Origin: CAG-390 sp045636385
GTDB taxonomy: Bacteria; Bacillota; Clostridia; Oscillospirales; CAG-272
DNA length: 64,000 nt
Direction of reading: 5' to 3'
Assembly: GCA_045636385.1 (NCBI GenBank)
Contig: JAZTXK010000078.1
Coordinates: forward strand, 1 to 64,000
Positions 35,246 to 43,589 of this stretch are shown piece by piece. Under the pieces are notes generated by a model. The model made no database searches. It was not told where the DNA came from and saw only the letters and a program-made list of their open reading frames with translations. How positions within the stretch are numbered: position 1 is the first letter of the stretch; every line of letters begins with the position of its first letter. A program made the position numbers and the translations under genes.

Positions 35246-35906
35246 ATTCTATCGGAACGATATTGTCAGCGCCTTTCATAATGGAGTTGCCCGGAATAAC
35301 GCCCCGTACCCGAGTCAGCGGGTAAATTCTCGTGTTCTGACAAATAACCGTACCCGGATTGAGTACACAGCCGCAACCTATTTCCGCGTGATCTGCAACA
35401 ATTGCCCCGAATTTAGTTAAACCTGAACTGATCGGTGGTGTGCTTTTTACTATAACGGTACTTTTATCAGCTTTCAGATTAGAGCAGAGCGCACCTGCTC
35501 CCATGTGCGCATAATTTCCTATTACCGAATCTCCAACGTAATTGAAATGAGGGATTTGCGCATGGTCGAGTATTATCGCATTTTTAATCTCGCATGAATT
35601 TCCGATCACGCAACCCTTGCCGGCTATTACATTACCGCGTATATAAGCGCCCGGGCGTATCACGCATTCGTGACCGATGATCGCGGGAGCGATCATTGTA
35701 GCTAATGGCGATATTTTAACATCTTTGCCGAAAAGTATCCCCGGCGAATATTCGTTAAAACCGTTTTCAAGGCAAAAAGCGTAAATCTCCTCGATATAGC
35801 TGTTAATGCGCGGTAGAACCTCCCACGGATGAACCGTATCCTTGAAAAGATTTTCGAGATAGAAGGGAATAGAATTGAATAGCTTTTTGCAAGTAATTTC
35901 GCTCAT
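35244..35906 (-). CDS. Left-handed beta-helix (GlmU-like) protein
   Basis: A 220-residue protein. After ~55 residues it contains hexapeptide-repeat turns (ATMIAPAIIGHECVIRPGAY, IRGNVIAGKGCVIGNSCEI) and a NYVGDSVIGNYAHMGAGA segment like that of GlmU C-terminal domains. It has no uridylyltransferase (N-terminal) domain. Similar proteins act as acetyl- or nucleotidyl-transferase-like partners in amino-sugar metabolism. It overlaps glmM by 4 bases (35903-35906), which supports a role in UDP-GlcNAc supply; the activity is inferred. Confidence 0.8.
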   Translation of the reverse strand: MSEITCKKLFNSIPFYLENLFKDTVHPWEVLPRINSYIEEIYAFCLENGFNEYSPGILFGKDVKISPLATMIAPAIIGHECVIRPGAYIRGNVIAGKGCVIGNSCEIKNAIILDHAQIPHFNYVGDSVIGNYAHMGAGALCSNLKADKSTVIVKSTPPISSGLTKFGAIVADHAEIGCGCVLNPGTVICQNTRIYPLTRVRGVIPGNSIMKGADNIVPIE

Positions 35907-37291
35907 AACAAATCATCTCTTTCTTTGATTATTTTGGATAGTAATTCGTTATATCGCTCGCACGTTTGAATCTCCGAAGCTTCAACTGTCAGACGAATAA
36001 GATCTTCCGTACCGCTGGCTCTCAAAATGATCCTCCCTTTTTGAAAAAGCAGATTATTAAGCTCCGATACTTTTTTGTTAATTTCTTCATCGTTTACTAT
36101 GGCGGATTTGTTTTTCACCTTGAGATTGACTGTCTTTTGAGGGAACAGGACTACTCTTTCGCATAAATCAGACAAATCAGCATTTGAAGCAACCATCTCA
36201 TTCGAGATTATCAATGCGGTTAATAACCCGTCGCCCGTAACCGAATAAGGCGTCATTATGATGTGCCCCGATTGTTCGCCGCCAAGCTGATATCCGTTAT
36301 CCTTTATAATTTGATAAACGTATTTGTCGCCAACGGGAGTAATACGCGTGTCAATCCCTTCGGAGCTTAATGCATTGATAAGTCCTAAATTTGACATTAC
36401 CGTTACTGCAATAGTATTTTTATTTAAGATGCCGCAGCGCTTGAATCTGTTTGCAATGATATAAACAAGCTTATCTCCGTCGACGATGTTTCCGTTTGAA
36501 TCGACAGCAATACATCTGTCCGCATCCCCATCAAATGCAAATCCGACGTCAAGCTTTTCTTTCAGAACAAGATTTTGCAAGCTATTTATATGAGTTGAAC
36601 CGCAATCCTCGTTAATATTGGTTCCGTTCGGTTTGTTATTTATAACAACGGTTTCTGCGCCGAGCGCTGAAAATACCCGTTCCGCTATCATCGACGAAGA
36701 ACCGTTTGCACAATCGATTCCGATTCGCAAATTTGTGAGCGAATCAGGCATCAATGAAACGAGGTGTTTTATATATTTCTCTCTGCCTTCCGAATAATCA
36801 AAAATTCTGCCAATTTCCCTTCGTGTGGCCAGAGGAGCGTCGTCAATCCTATCAAGATAGGATTCGATAAGTTCGGTGGTATCTTCATCGAGCTTTTCAC
36901 CGTCTTTGTTTATTACTTTGATGCCGTTATCGTAAAAAGGATTGTGCGATGCGGTTATCATCACGCCGCAATCAAAGGCGTATTCCTTACAAATATATGA
37001 TATGCTTGGCGTGGTCGTAACGTGCATCAAATATGCGTCCGCGCCCGAAGCAGTGATTCCAGCTGATATTGCGTATTCAAGCATATATCCCGATTGTCGC
37101 GTATCCTTTCCGATGACGATTCGCGCTCTGTTTTCTTTCGATTTTTTGTTAGAATAATTCCAACCGAGAAAACGCCCGATTTTATAAGCTTGCATGGGTG
37201 TTAAAGTTACGTTCGGCTCGCCTCTGAAACCGTCCGTGCCGAAATATTTTCCTTTTGAGCTTGATTTGTTTGCTCCATTACCGATATTCAT
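35903..37291 (-). CDS. glmM: Phosphoglucosamine mutase
   Basis: A 462-residue alpha-D-phosphohexomutase. The N-terminal YFGTDGFRGEPNV, the phosphoserine loop MITASHNPFYDNGIK, the metal loop DGDADRC and the sugar loop GGEQSGHI are all present; the phosphate loop RASGTEDLIRLTVE is near the C-terminus. It converts glucosamine-6-P to glucosamine-1-P for peptidoglycan precursors. First gene of a two-gene unit with the beta-helix protein. Confidence 0.95.
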   Translation of the reverse strand: MNIGNGANKSSSKGKYFGTDGFRGEPNVTLTPMQAYKIGRFLGWNYSNKKSKENRARIVIGKDTRQSGYMLEYAISAGITASGADAYLMHVTTTPSISYICKEYAFDCGVMITASHNPFYDNGIKVINKDGEKLDEDTTELIESYLDRIDDAPLATRREIGRIFDYSEGREKYIKHLVSLMPDSLTNLRIGIDCANGSSSMIAERVFSALGAETVVINNKPNGTNINEDCGSTHINSLQNLVLKEKLDVGFAFDGDADRCIAVDSNGNIVDGDKLVYIIANRFKRCGILNKNTIAVTVMSNLGLINALSSEGIDTRITPVGDKYVYQIIKDNGYQLGGEQSGHIIMTPYSVTGDGLLTALIISNEMVASNADLSDLCERVVLFPQKTVNLKVKNKSAIVNDEEINKKVSELNNLLFQKGRIILRASGTEDLIRLTVEASEIQTCERYNELLSKIIKERDDLL

Positions 37292-37360
37292 ATTCAGTAC
37301 CTCTTGATTATTGATTATCGGTATTAGTATATGTAGTTTTGTATAGGTTGAAACAAAGCA

Positions 37361-37389
37361 CCGCCGGTCTTTAGGATAAAGACCGGCGG
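37361..37389 (-). terminator. Terminator of the prfB unit
   Basis: A 13-bp perfect stem (CCGCCGGTCTTTA and its complement, loop GGA) lies just after the 37397 stop. On the minus strand it is followed by TGCTTTGTTT. Confidence 0.88.
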
Positions 37390-37396
37390 CAAAATA

Positions 37397-37837
37397 TTAA
37401 TTGTTATAATCTTCCTCGCAAGCGTCCTCGTCGAGAGGGATCTGCTTTGCGGTGAGTTTTTCATGGTCGGAGGCATCCTCCACGGAATTGAGTTCCGACT
37501 TGATATAAGATTCCGCGGGGAATTCTTCCTCGGGTTCGATCACGTCATAAGCATCGGTATCGAAAAGGTCGAGAAGATAACCCTTCTTCAACAGCTTGAT
37601 GTATTTAAGAATTGCAGCGATAGCAACAATAAATGATGCAACTGATGCCAAAACAGTAAGACAAACCAAAGCCGTCTTCTTATTCTTTTCCTTGCGCAGC
37701 TTTTCACGGCGGAGCTCAAGGAGATGTGTGGTCAAATTATAGCAGGTGATTACGGTAATAATGAACATCGAATATTTTCCGATTCGATAGAGCAGTCTGC
37801 GGAACTTCATTCCGGTCTTATTAATACCCTTTTGCAT
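37397..37837 (-). CDS. Small membrane protein with acidic tail
   Basis: A 146-residue protein with two transmembrane helices (~20-38 and ~57-78), a Lys/Arg-rich loop between them (LELRREKLRKEKNKK), and an acidic C-terminal ~60 residues (EPEEEFPAE, EDACEEDYNN). It lies 28 bases after prfB and is probably co-transcribed; AGGAGG-like GGAGG precedes the start. I recognise no family. Confidence 0.7.
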   Translation of the reverse strand: MQKGINKTGMKFRRLLYRIGKYSMFIITVITCYNLTTHLLELRREKLRKEKNKKTALVCLTVLASVASFIVAIAAILKYIKLLKKGYLLDLFDTDAYDVIEPEEEFPAESYIKSELNSVEDASDHEKLTAKQIPLDEDACEEDYNN

Positions 37838-37865
37838 TTTTTAACCTCCGTTAACGGGAATGGGC

Positions 37866-38984
37866 TTAGTTATCGTTTTCCTTTGCGATGTGCTTGAGAT
37901 AAGCGTTGATAAATCCGTCGATCTCGCCGTTCATAACAGCGGAGATATTACCGGTTTCAAATCCGGTTCTGGTATCCTTTGCGAGAGTGTAGGGCATAAA
38001 TACGTAAGAACGGATCTGAGATCCCCACTCGATATTGGTCTTGTTACCCTGGATCTCCTCGATCGTATCAAGACGCTCGCGAATCTTGATCTCCATAAGC
38101 TTGGACTTGAGCATCTTCATTGCGGTTTCCTTGTTTTGGAGCTGTGAACGCTCGGTCTGACAGGTAACTACGATGCCTGTTGCTTTATGGATAAGACGAA
38201 CAGCGGACGAAACCTTGTTTACGTTCTGACCGCCCGCGCCGCTCGAGTGGAATGCGATGAAATCATAGTCCTCGTCGCGGATAACTACCTCGTCGAGCTT
38301 ATCAAACTCGGGCATAACTTCGATGGATGCGAAGGAAGTATGTCTGCGGCCCTGAGAGTCGTAAGGGGAAACGCGTACAAGTCTGTGAACGCCATTCTCG
38401 CTCTTGAGATAACCGTAAGCGTTAACGCCCCCCAGCATGATCGTTGCGCTCTTGATGCCGGCTTCTTCGCCGTCAAGCCAATCTGTGAGTTTAACCTTAA
38501 AGCCGTTACGTTCAGCCCATCTGGTGATCATACGGTAAAGCATAGAAGCCCAGTCCTGAGCCTCTGTTCCGCCAGCACCGGGATGGAAGGAGATGATGGC
38601 ATTGTTTCTGTCATATTCGCCGGAGAGGAGAATAGAGATTCTTTCTTTTTCTTCCTCTGCGGTAATCGCTGCGAGCTCAGCTTCAACCTCTTCTACACAG
38701 CTTTCATCGTTTTCTTCGATTGCAAGCTCTGCAAGAGCAATTGCATCCTCAAGTCTTGCGCAAAGTGCATCGTAATTGGCTACGGTATCCTTCGCCTGCT
38801 TGATCGCCTGGAGAACCTTAGAGGAATTCTCCTGATTGGACCAAAAATCCGGGTCGAGAGTCTGAGCCTCAAGCTCCTCGACCTTCACTTTCAATTCATC
38901 AACTCTGAGCGCGTTTCCGAGCTCGGCAACAACGGGACGCATACCCGTAAGCTTATATTTTGCTTCTTCAAGTGCAACTATCAA
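37866..38984 (-). CDS. prfB: Peptide chain release factor 2
   Basis: A 372-residue RF2. The GGQ catalytic motif is intact (SSGAGGQNVN). The stop-codon-recognition tripeptide, SPF in most RF2, reads SPY here (VRVSPYDSQGRRHTSF, codons TCC CCT TAC). The TTG start at 38984 is preceded by GGGAGG; an upstream TTG would overlap it. The frame is continuous through the N-terminal region (NALRVDELK) where many prfB genes have a TGA and +1 programmed frameshift, so that autoregulation is absent. RF2 ends translation at UGA and UAA. Confidence 0.95.
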   Translation of the reverse strand: MIVALEEAKYKLTGMRPVVAELGNALRVDELKVKVEELEAQTLDPDFWSNQENSSKVLQAIKQAKDTVANYDALCARLEDAIALAELAIEENDESCVEEVEAELAAITAEEEKERISILLSGEYDRNNAIISFHPGAGGTEAQDWASMLYRMITRWAERNGFKVKLTDWLDGEEAGIKSATIMLGGVNAYGYLKSENGVHRLVRVSPYDSQGRRHTSFASIEVMPEFDKLDEVVIRDEDYDFIAFHSSGAGGQNVNKVSSAVRLIHKATGIVVTCQTERSQLQNKETAMKMLKSKLMEIKIRERLDTIEEIQGNKTNIEWGSQIRSYVFMPYTLAKDTRTGFETGNISAVMNGEIDGFINAYLKHIAKENDN

Positions 38985-39033
38985 AAAAGACCTCCCGTCC
39001 AAAAAAGGACATTTAGTAATTATTTTTCATTAT

Positions 39034-39063
39034 ATTATAGCATATTTGGTATATGAATTTCAA
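39034..39063 (-). promoter_or_regulatory. Promoter for prfB
   Basis: Minus-strand TTGAAA and TATAAT at 18-base spacing, about 50 bases before the TTG start. Confidence 0.65.
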
Positions 39064-39122
39064 TGGGTATTAAAAAAAATTCAAATTTGTTATATATTTT
39101 TTCATATTTTAAGCATAATAAC

Positions 39123-39151
39123 TTGATTTTATTCGAATTAAATGGTATTAT
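39123..39151 (+). promoter_or_regulatory. Promoter for the HAD-namZ unit
   Basis: TTGATT and TATTAT at 17-base spacing, 29 bases before the start at 39181. Confidence 0.7.
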
Positions 39152-39180
39152 TATATTACAAAAAGTAAAGGAATAACGCA

Positions 39181-39843
39181 ATGAAAGCTGTGATATTTGA
39201 TTTTGACTATACACTTGGAGATTCATCGAACGGAATTGTCGAAAGTATTAATTACGCTTTAGACAAATTGGGATATGATCATTTGTCAAAGCAAGAAATC
39301 AGTAAAACGATAGGATATTCACTCAAAGATACTTTCACAATTTTAACAGGAAATGAGGATGAGTTATCTACGAGTCGATTTGCAAAATTATTCAAAGAGC
39401 GTGCTGATGAGATAATGACGGAGAGCACGGTACTGTATCCGCATGTAATCAAACTTTTGGAGCTGATACGGTTAAATAATTGCAAAATAGCGATTGTAAC
39501 ATCGAAATTCCATTACAGAATCGAACAGATACTGTCAAAGTTCGGTATATTATCTAAAATCGACGTAATTGTCGGATCAGAGGACGTAATTAATGAAAAA
39601 CCTGCCCCGGATGGGTTATTGTTAGCATCGGATTTGCTTGAGGTAGGTCAGGAAGATTGTATTTACGTCGGAGACAGCACGGTTGATGCTCAAGCCGCTC
39701 AAGCCGCAGGGATCGATTTTATTGCGGTGCTGTCCGGTGCTACAGAAAGGGTGCAATTCGATAAGTTGCCCACTGTTTATATTGCTCGGGGTATTAGCGA
39801 TGTAAAGGACTATTTATTCGGAGGAAACGAAAGTAATGTATAA
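39181..39843 (+). CDS. HAD-family phosphatase (phosphoglycolate-phosphatase-like)
   Basis: A 220-residue HAD hydrolase. Motif I is DFDYTLGDS with the nucleophile and acid Asp, motif II is the Thr/Ser of IVTSKF, motif III is the Lys of EKPAPDGL, and motif IV is VGDSTVDAQAA. A helical cap occupies ~15-85, as in PGP/Gph and beta-phosphoglucomutase relatives. The substrate is unknown. Next to NamZ (overlap of 8 bases), it might act on a wall-derived sugar phosphate such as MurNAc-6-P; that is a guess. Confidence 0.88.
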   Translation: MKAVIFDFDYTLGDSSNGIVESINYALDKLGYDHLSKQEISKTIGYSLKDTFTILTGNEDELSTSRFAKLFKERADEIMTESTVLYPHVIKLLELIRLNNCKIAIVTSKFHYRIEQILSKFGILSKIDVIVGSEDVINEKPAPDGLLLASDLLEVGQEDCIYVGDSTVDAQAAQAAGIDFIAVLSGATERVQFDKLPTVYIARGISDVKDYLFGGNESNV

Positions 39844-40969
39844 TGTTAAATGCGGCGCAGATAGATTTGACTATATTGATAAATTGATTTCAGGCAAAAG
39901 ATGCGGTTTGCTTACCGCCGCTTCGGGCGTAGATTCAAAAGGAAATCCGACGTACTATAAGTTGTTTGAGAGGGGCAGATTAACGGTTTTGTTCTCGCCC
40001 GAGCACGGAATACACTCGGTTTTACAGGACGGAGGTTGGGACGGCGGGTATACTGACAAGGAAACGGGCTTGCCGGTTTACGACTTGCCTGCCAAGGGCA
40101 ATCCGAGCATCGGAGAGGCACTTTCTTTGTGTGACGTAGTGCTGTATGATATTCAGGACGTAGGCGCACGCTTTTATACGTATATTTATTGCCTGACATA
40201 TCTGATGTCCGAATGCGCGGTGAGAAACATTCCGATAATTATACTTGACCGACCGAACCCGATCTCCGGCTCTTTAAGTGCAATCTCGGGCGCGATACTT
40301 GACGAGGAGAGGTATTCTTCTTTCGTCGGCAAATACGCTATACCTACACGTTATTCTTTAACCTGCGGTGAATTTGCAAGGTACATCAACAATAAAAAAC
40401 AAATCGGGTGCGAATTACACATTGTTGAGTGCTTGGGTTGGAACAGAAAAATGTACGGCGATGAAATCGGGCTTCCTTGGATAAATCCCTCTCCAAACAT
40501 ACCAAGTGTAAATTGTGCCATAAATTATATCGGAACTTGTTTGATCGAAGCGACCAATATTTCGGAAGGAAGAGGCACGACAAGACCTTTTGACATAGTC
40601 GGCGCACCGTTTATTGATTCAGCAAAGCTTTGCGACACGATGAATGGATACCGAATTGACGGAGCGTTTTTCAGCCGAGCGTTCTTTACACCCATGTTTG
40701 GCAAGTGGCAGAAGGAGTATTGCGAGGGTGTTCAGATAAATATTACCGATAGACATTCGTATGATCCCCATAAGATGGGTTTGTGCCTGATAAAGGCGTT
40801 ATCGCAATTCAAAGAATTTGAGCTTAAAGCTCATTCTATGTGCTTGAGATACGGTAACGATGCAATATCCAATCTGTGCGACTTTGATCCCCTTAAAACG
40901 CTCGAAGGTGAACTAATAGGCGTTGCTGAATACAAGGATGAAATTACGCCTTATTTGCTTTATGAATAA
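39836..40969 (+). CDS. namZ: Exo-beta-N-acetylmuramidase NamZ family (DUF1343)
   Basis: A 377-residue GH171/DUF1343 protein. Family signatures: KRCGLLTAASGVDSKG, LFSPEHGIHSVLQDG, LPVYDLPAKGNPS, DVVLYDIQDVGARFYTYI and IILDRPNPISG, then EGRGTTRPF. NamZ removes MurNAc from the non-reducing end of peptidoglycan chains. No signal peptide is present, so it probably acts on recycled fragments inside the cell. Its start overlaps the HAD gene. Family assignment is firm; activity is inferred from Bacillus NamZ. Confidence 0.9.
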   Translation: MYNVKCGADRFDYIDKLISGKRCGLLTAASGVDSKGNPTYYKLFERGRLTVLFSPEHGIHSVLQDGGWDGGYTDKETGLPVYDLPAKGNPSIGEALSLCDVVLYDIQDVGARFYTYIYCLTYLMSECAVRNIPIIILDRPNPISGSLSAISGAILDEERYSSFVGKYAIPTRYSLTCGEFARYINNKKQIGCELHIVECLGWNRKMYGDEIGLPWINPSPNIPSVNCAINYIGTCLIEATNISEGRGTTRPFDIVGAPFIDSAKLCDTMNGYRIDGAFFSRAFFTPMFGKWQKEYCEGVQINITDRHSYDPHKMGLCLIKALSQFKEFELKAHSMCLRYGNDAISNLCDFDPLKTLEGELIGVAEYKDEITPYLLYE

Positions 40970-40988
40970 TGCTTTTTCCCGCAAACAC

Positions 40989-41017
40989 TTGACCAAACAT
41001 TACTTTTGTGGTATACT
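40989..41017 (+). promoter_or_regulatory. Sigma-A promoter for polA
   Basis: TTGACC and TATACT at 17-base spacing, 29 bases before the polA start. Confidence 0.82.
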
Positions 41018-41046
41018 AATATAAATAAATTTCAGAGGCGAAATAT

Positions 41047-43566
41047 ATGAAAACGTTTTTGATTGTAGATGGAAACAGCATCCTCAACAGAGCATTTTAC
41101 GGTGTGCGTACGTTAACCAATTCTAAGGGCTTGCCGACTAATGCGGTATACGGAATGGTGACGATGCTCACGAAACAAATAGAGAATTACTCGCCCGAGT
41201 ATATGTCTATAGCTTTTGATTTACGAGCGCCCACGTTCAGACATAAAATGTTTGACGGATATAAGGCGAACAGAAAGGGAATGCCCGAGGATCTTGCGGT
41301 ACAGTTGCCGTATGCAAAGCAGGCAGCAGCCGCACTCGGCTTTACCATAATAGAAAAAGAAGGCTACGAAGCGGACGATATTCTCGGCACTCTTGCTTCT
41401 GCGGCAAGCAATTCTTCGGAAGATATTAGAACCTTGATTATGACGGGTGACCGTGACTCGCTTCAGCTGATAACCGATGATGTCAACGTTCTTCTTGCGA
41501 CGAATAACGATTACGTTATATTTGACAGAGATGTGTTCTTTGATAAATACGGTGTGCAACCGGAACAATTCGTTGACGTTAAGGCGATTATGGGCGATTC
41601 TTCTGATAATATACCCGGAATCAGCGGTATCGGTGAAAAAGGCGCTCTCGCATTGATTTCTCAGTTTGGCTCGCTTGAATCGGTCTATGAGAATTATTCA
41701 AATGCAGACCTCAAACCCGCGATGCTCAAAAAGCTCGAAGCCGGCAGAGAAGCGGCATTTATGTCGCAAACCCTAGCGAGAATTTGTACTTCGGTTCCCG
41801 AACTTCCCGAGATATCCTCTTTGACAACTGATGGAGTAAACGAAAAGGCCGCATACGAGCTTTTCACCGAGCTTGAATTTACTGCGTTGATCAAAAAGTT
41901 TAATCTTACAGCAGAAGTATCGCTTCAGCCGATTGAGGCGCAATATATTGTCGAATCCGTTGACGACAAAAGCACTTTAATTGAAATATTGGGGAAAGCT
42001 AATGCTTCACTTTATTTCGATGGAAGCAAATTATACGCATTTGACGGTGCGGTTGCAGCCGAGTCGGAATTTGATGTTGACTGCGCGATTGCAATACGAG
42101 CCAATGCCGACCATATTACGGCTTTCGACGTTAAGTCGCTATATGAGGCTGGTGACACATGCGGAGTAAGAGTCAGAAATATAGCTGACGACGTAATGCT
42201 TGGTGCTTACGTACTCGATTCGCAAGGCGGTCATTCGCTTGATAAACTTGTTGCGAGATATCTTGGCGAAACGATTGATGAGAACTCCTCGAAGGCAATT
42301 TACGTATATAGACTGCGCGAGAAGATCATTTCTTTGATCAACGAAAGAGCCGCAGAAAAGCTCTACAGAGAGATCGAAATGCCGCTTGCATCTGTTCTCG
42401 CCGATATGGAAGAAGCAGGATTTCTGATCGATATGGAAGGTCTTGAGGCTTACGGCGCGATTTTGAAGGATCAAGCTGATGCATTGGCTCAAAGAATATA
42501 TTTCCTTGCGGGTGAGGAGTTTAATATAAATTCTCCGAAACAGCTCGGCGAGATACTGTTTGAGAAGTTGCAGCTTCCAAGCGGTAAGAAAACAAAAACG
42601 GGTTATTCCACCAACGCGGAAATACTCGAAAAGCTTGCATCAAAGCATCCGATTGTTTCCGATATTCTTGATTACAGACAATTGACCAAGCTTATCGGCA
42701 CTTACGTTACCGGCTTGTTGAAGGTTGCATCTTCCGATGGTCGTATACACACGAACTTCAAACAGACGGGAACTGCCACAGGAAGGCTTTCCTCCTCAGA
42801 ACCAAATCTGCAGAACATCCCCGTTAAAACCGATGCAGGACGCGAATTGAGAAAATATTTCCTGCCTCAAAACGGATACAAGTTAATTTCTGCTGACTAC
42901 TCACAGATTGAATTACGTTTACTTGCTTGCATTTCGGGAGACGAAGCAATGATCTCCGCGTTCGCCTCGGGCGCTGATATCCATACCTCGACCGCTTCAG
43001 CGGTATTCAACGTCCCGCCCGAAATGGTAACACCGCTTTTGAGAAAACGTGCCAAGGCGGTTAATTTCGGTATCGTATACGGAATCGGAGATTATTCGCT
43101 TTCCCAAGATCTCGATATTTCGATCAAACAAGCCAAGGAATATATAAACAGCTATCTTGATTCCTATCCCGGTGTTAAAAACTATCTTGCTGATATTGTC
43201 AAACATGCTTACGAAACAGGCGCTGTCGAAACCCTATACGGAAGAAAGCGTTATATTCCCGAAATTTCTTCTAAAAATGCCGTTATGAGAAAATTCGGTG
43301 AACGCGTTGCGATGAACAGCCCGATTCAAGGCAGTGCGGCGGATATTATCAAGATCGCAATGATCCGCGTTTCCGAGCGATTTGCTTCAGAGAAGATCGA
43401 TGCTAAAATCATCTTGCAGATCCACGACGAATTGATCGTAGAAGCAAGTGCTGAATGCTTCGAAAAAGCAGCAGAAATTTTACGTTCAGAGATGGAAAAC
43501 GCCATTTCGCTCCCCATACCGCTCTCCGTAGACCTTTCGGTCGGTGATAGATGGTACGAAACTTAA
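41047..43566 (+). CDS. polA: DNA polymerase I
   Basis: An 839-residue family A polymerase. Residues 1-~290 are the 5'-3' exonuclease (VDGNSILNRAFYG, GYEADDILG, IMGDSSDNIPGI). Residues ~300-450 correspond to the 3'-5' exonuclease but lack the DxE metal motif (LYFDGSKLYAF instead), so proofreading is likely absent, as in Bacillus Pol I. The polymerase domain has motif A DYSQIELRLLA, motif B KAVNFGIVYGIG and motif C QIHDELIVE. Role: Okazaki-fragment processing and repair. Confidence 0.96.
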   Translation: MKTFLIVDGNSILNRAFYGVRTLTNSKGLPTNAVYGMVTMLTKQIENYSPEYMSIAFDLRAPTFRHKMFDGYKANRKGMPEDLAVQLPYAKQAAAALGFTIIEKEGYEADDILGTLASAASNSSEDIRTLIMTGDRDSLQLITDDVNVLLATNNDYVIFDRDVFFDKYGVQPEQFVDVKAIMGDSSDNIPGISGIGEKGALALISQFGSLESVYENYSNADLKPAMLKKLEAGREAAFMSQTLARICTSVPELPEISSLTTDGVNEKAAYELFTELEFTALIKKFNLTAEVSLQPIEAQYIVESVDDKSTLIEILGKANASLYFDGSKLYAFDGAVAAESEFDVDCAIAIRANADHITAFDVKSLYEAGDTCGVRVRNIADDVMLGAYVLDSQGGHSLDKLVARYLGETIDENSSKAIYVYRLREKIISLINERAAEKLYREIEMPLASVLADMEEAGFLIDMEGLEAYGAILKDQADALAQRIYFLAGEEFNINSPKQLGEILFEKLQLPSGKKTKTGYSTNAEILEKLASKHPIVSDILDYRQLTKLIGTYVTGLLKVASSDGRIHTNFKQTGTATGRLSSSEPNLQNIPVKTDAGRELRKYFLPQNGYKLISADYSQIELRLLACISGDEAMISAFASGADIHTSTASAVFNVPPEMVTPLLRKRAKAVNFGIVYGIGDYSLSQDLDISIKQAKEYINSYLDSYPGVKNYLADIVKHAYETGAVETLYGRKRYIPEISSKNAVMRKFGERVAMNSPIQGSAADIIKIAMIRVSERFASEKIDAKIILQIHDELIVEASAECFEKAAEILRSEMENAISLPIPLSVDLSVGDRWYET

Positions 43567-43589
43567 AAAATCAAAGGAGAATATTTACT

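Noticed and set aside
38870..38960. Programmed +1 frameshift in prfB
   Set aside because: No in-frame TGA and no CTTTGA slip site; the frame is continuous.
38187..39056. 289-residue plus-strand ORF opposite prfB
   Set aside because: prfB is certain; the ORF is a shadow with no family.
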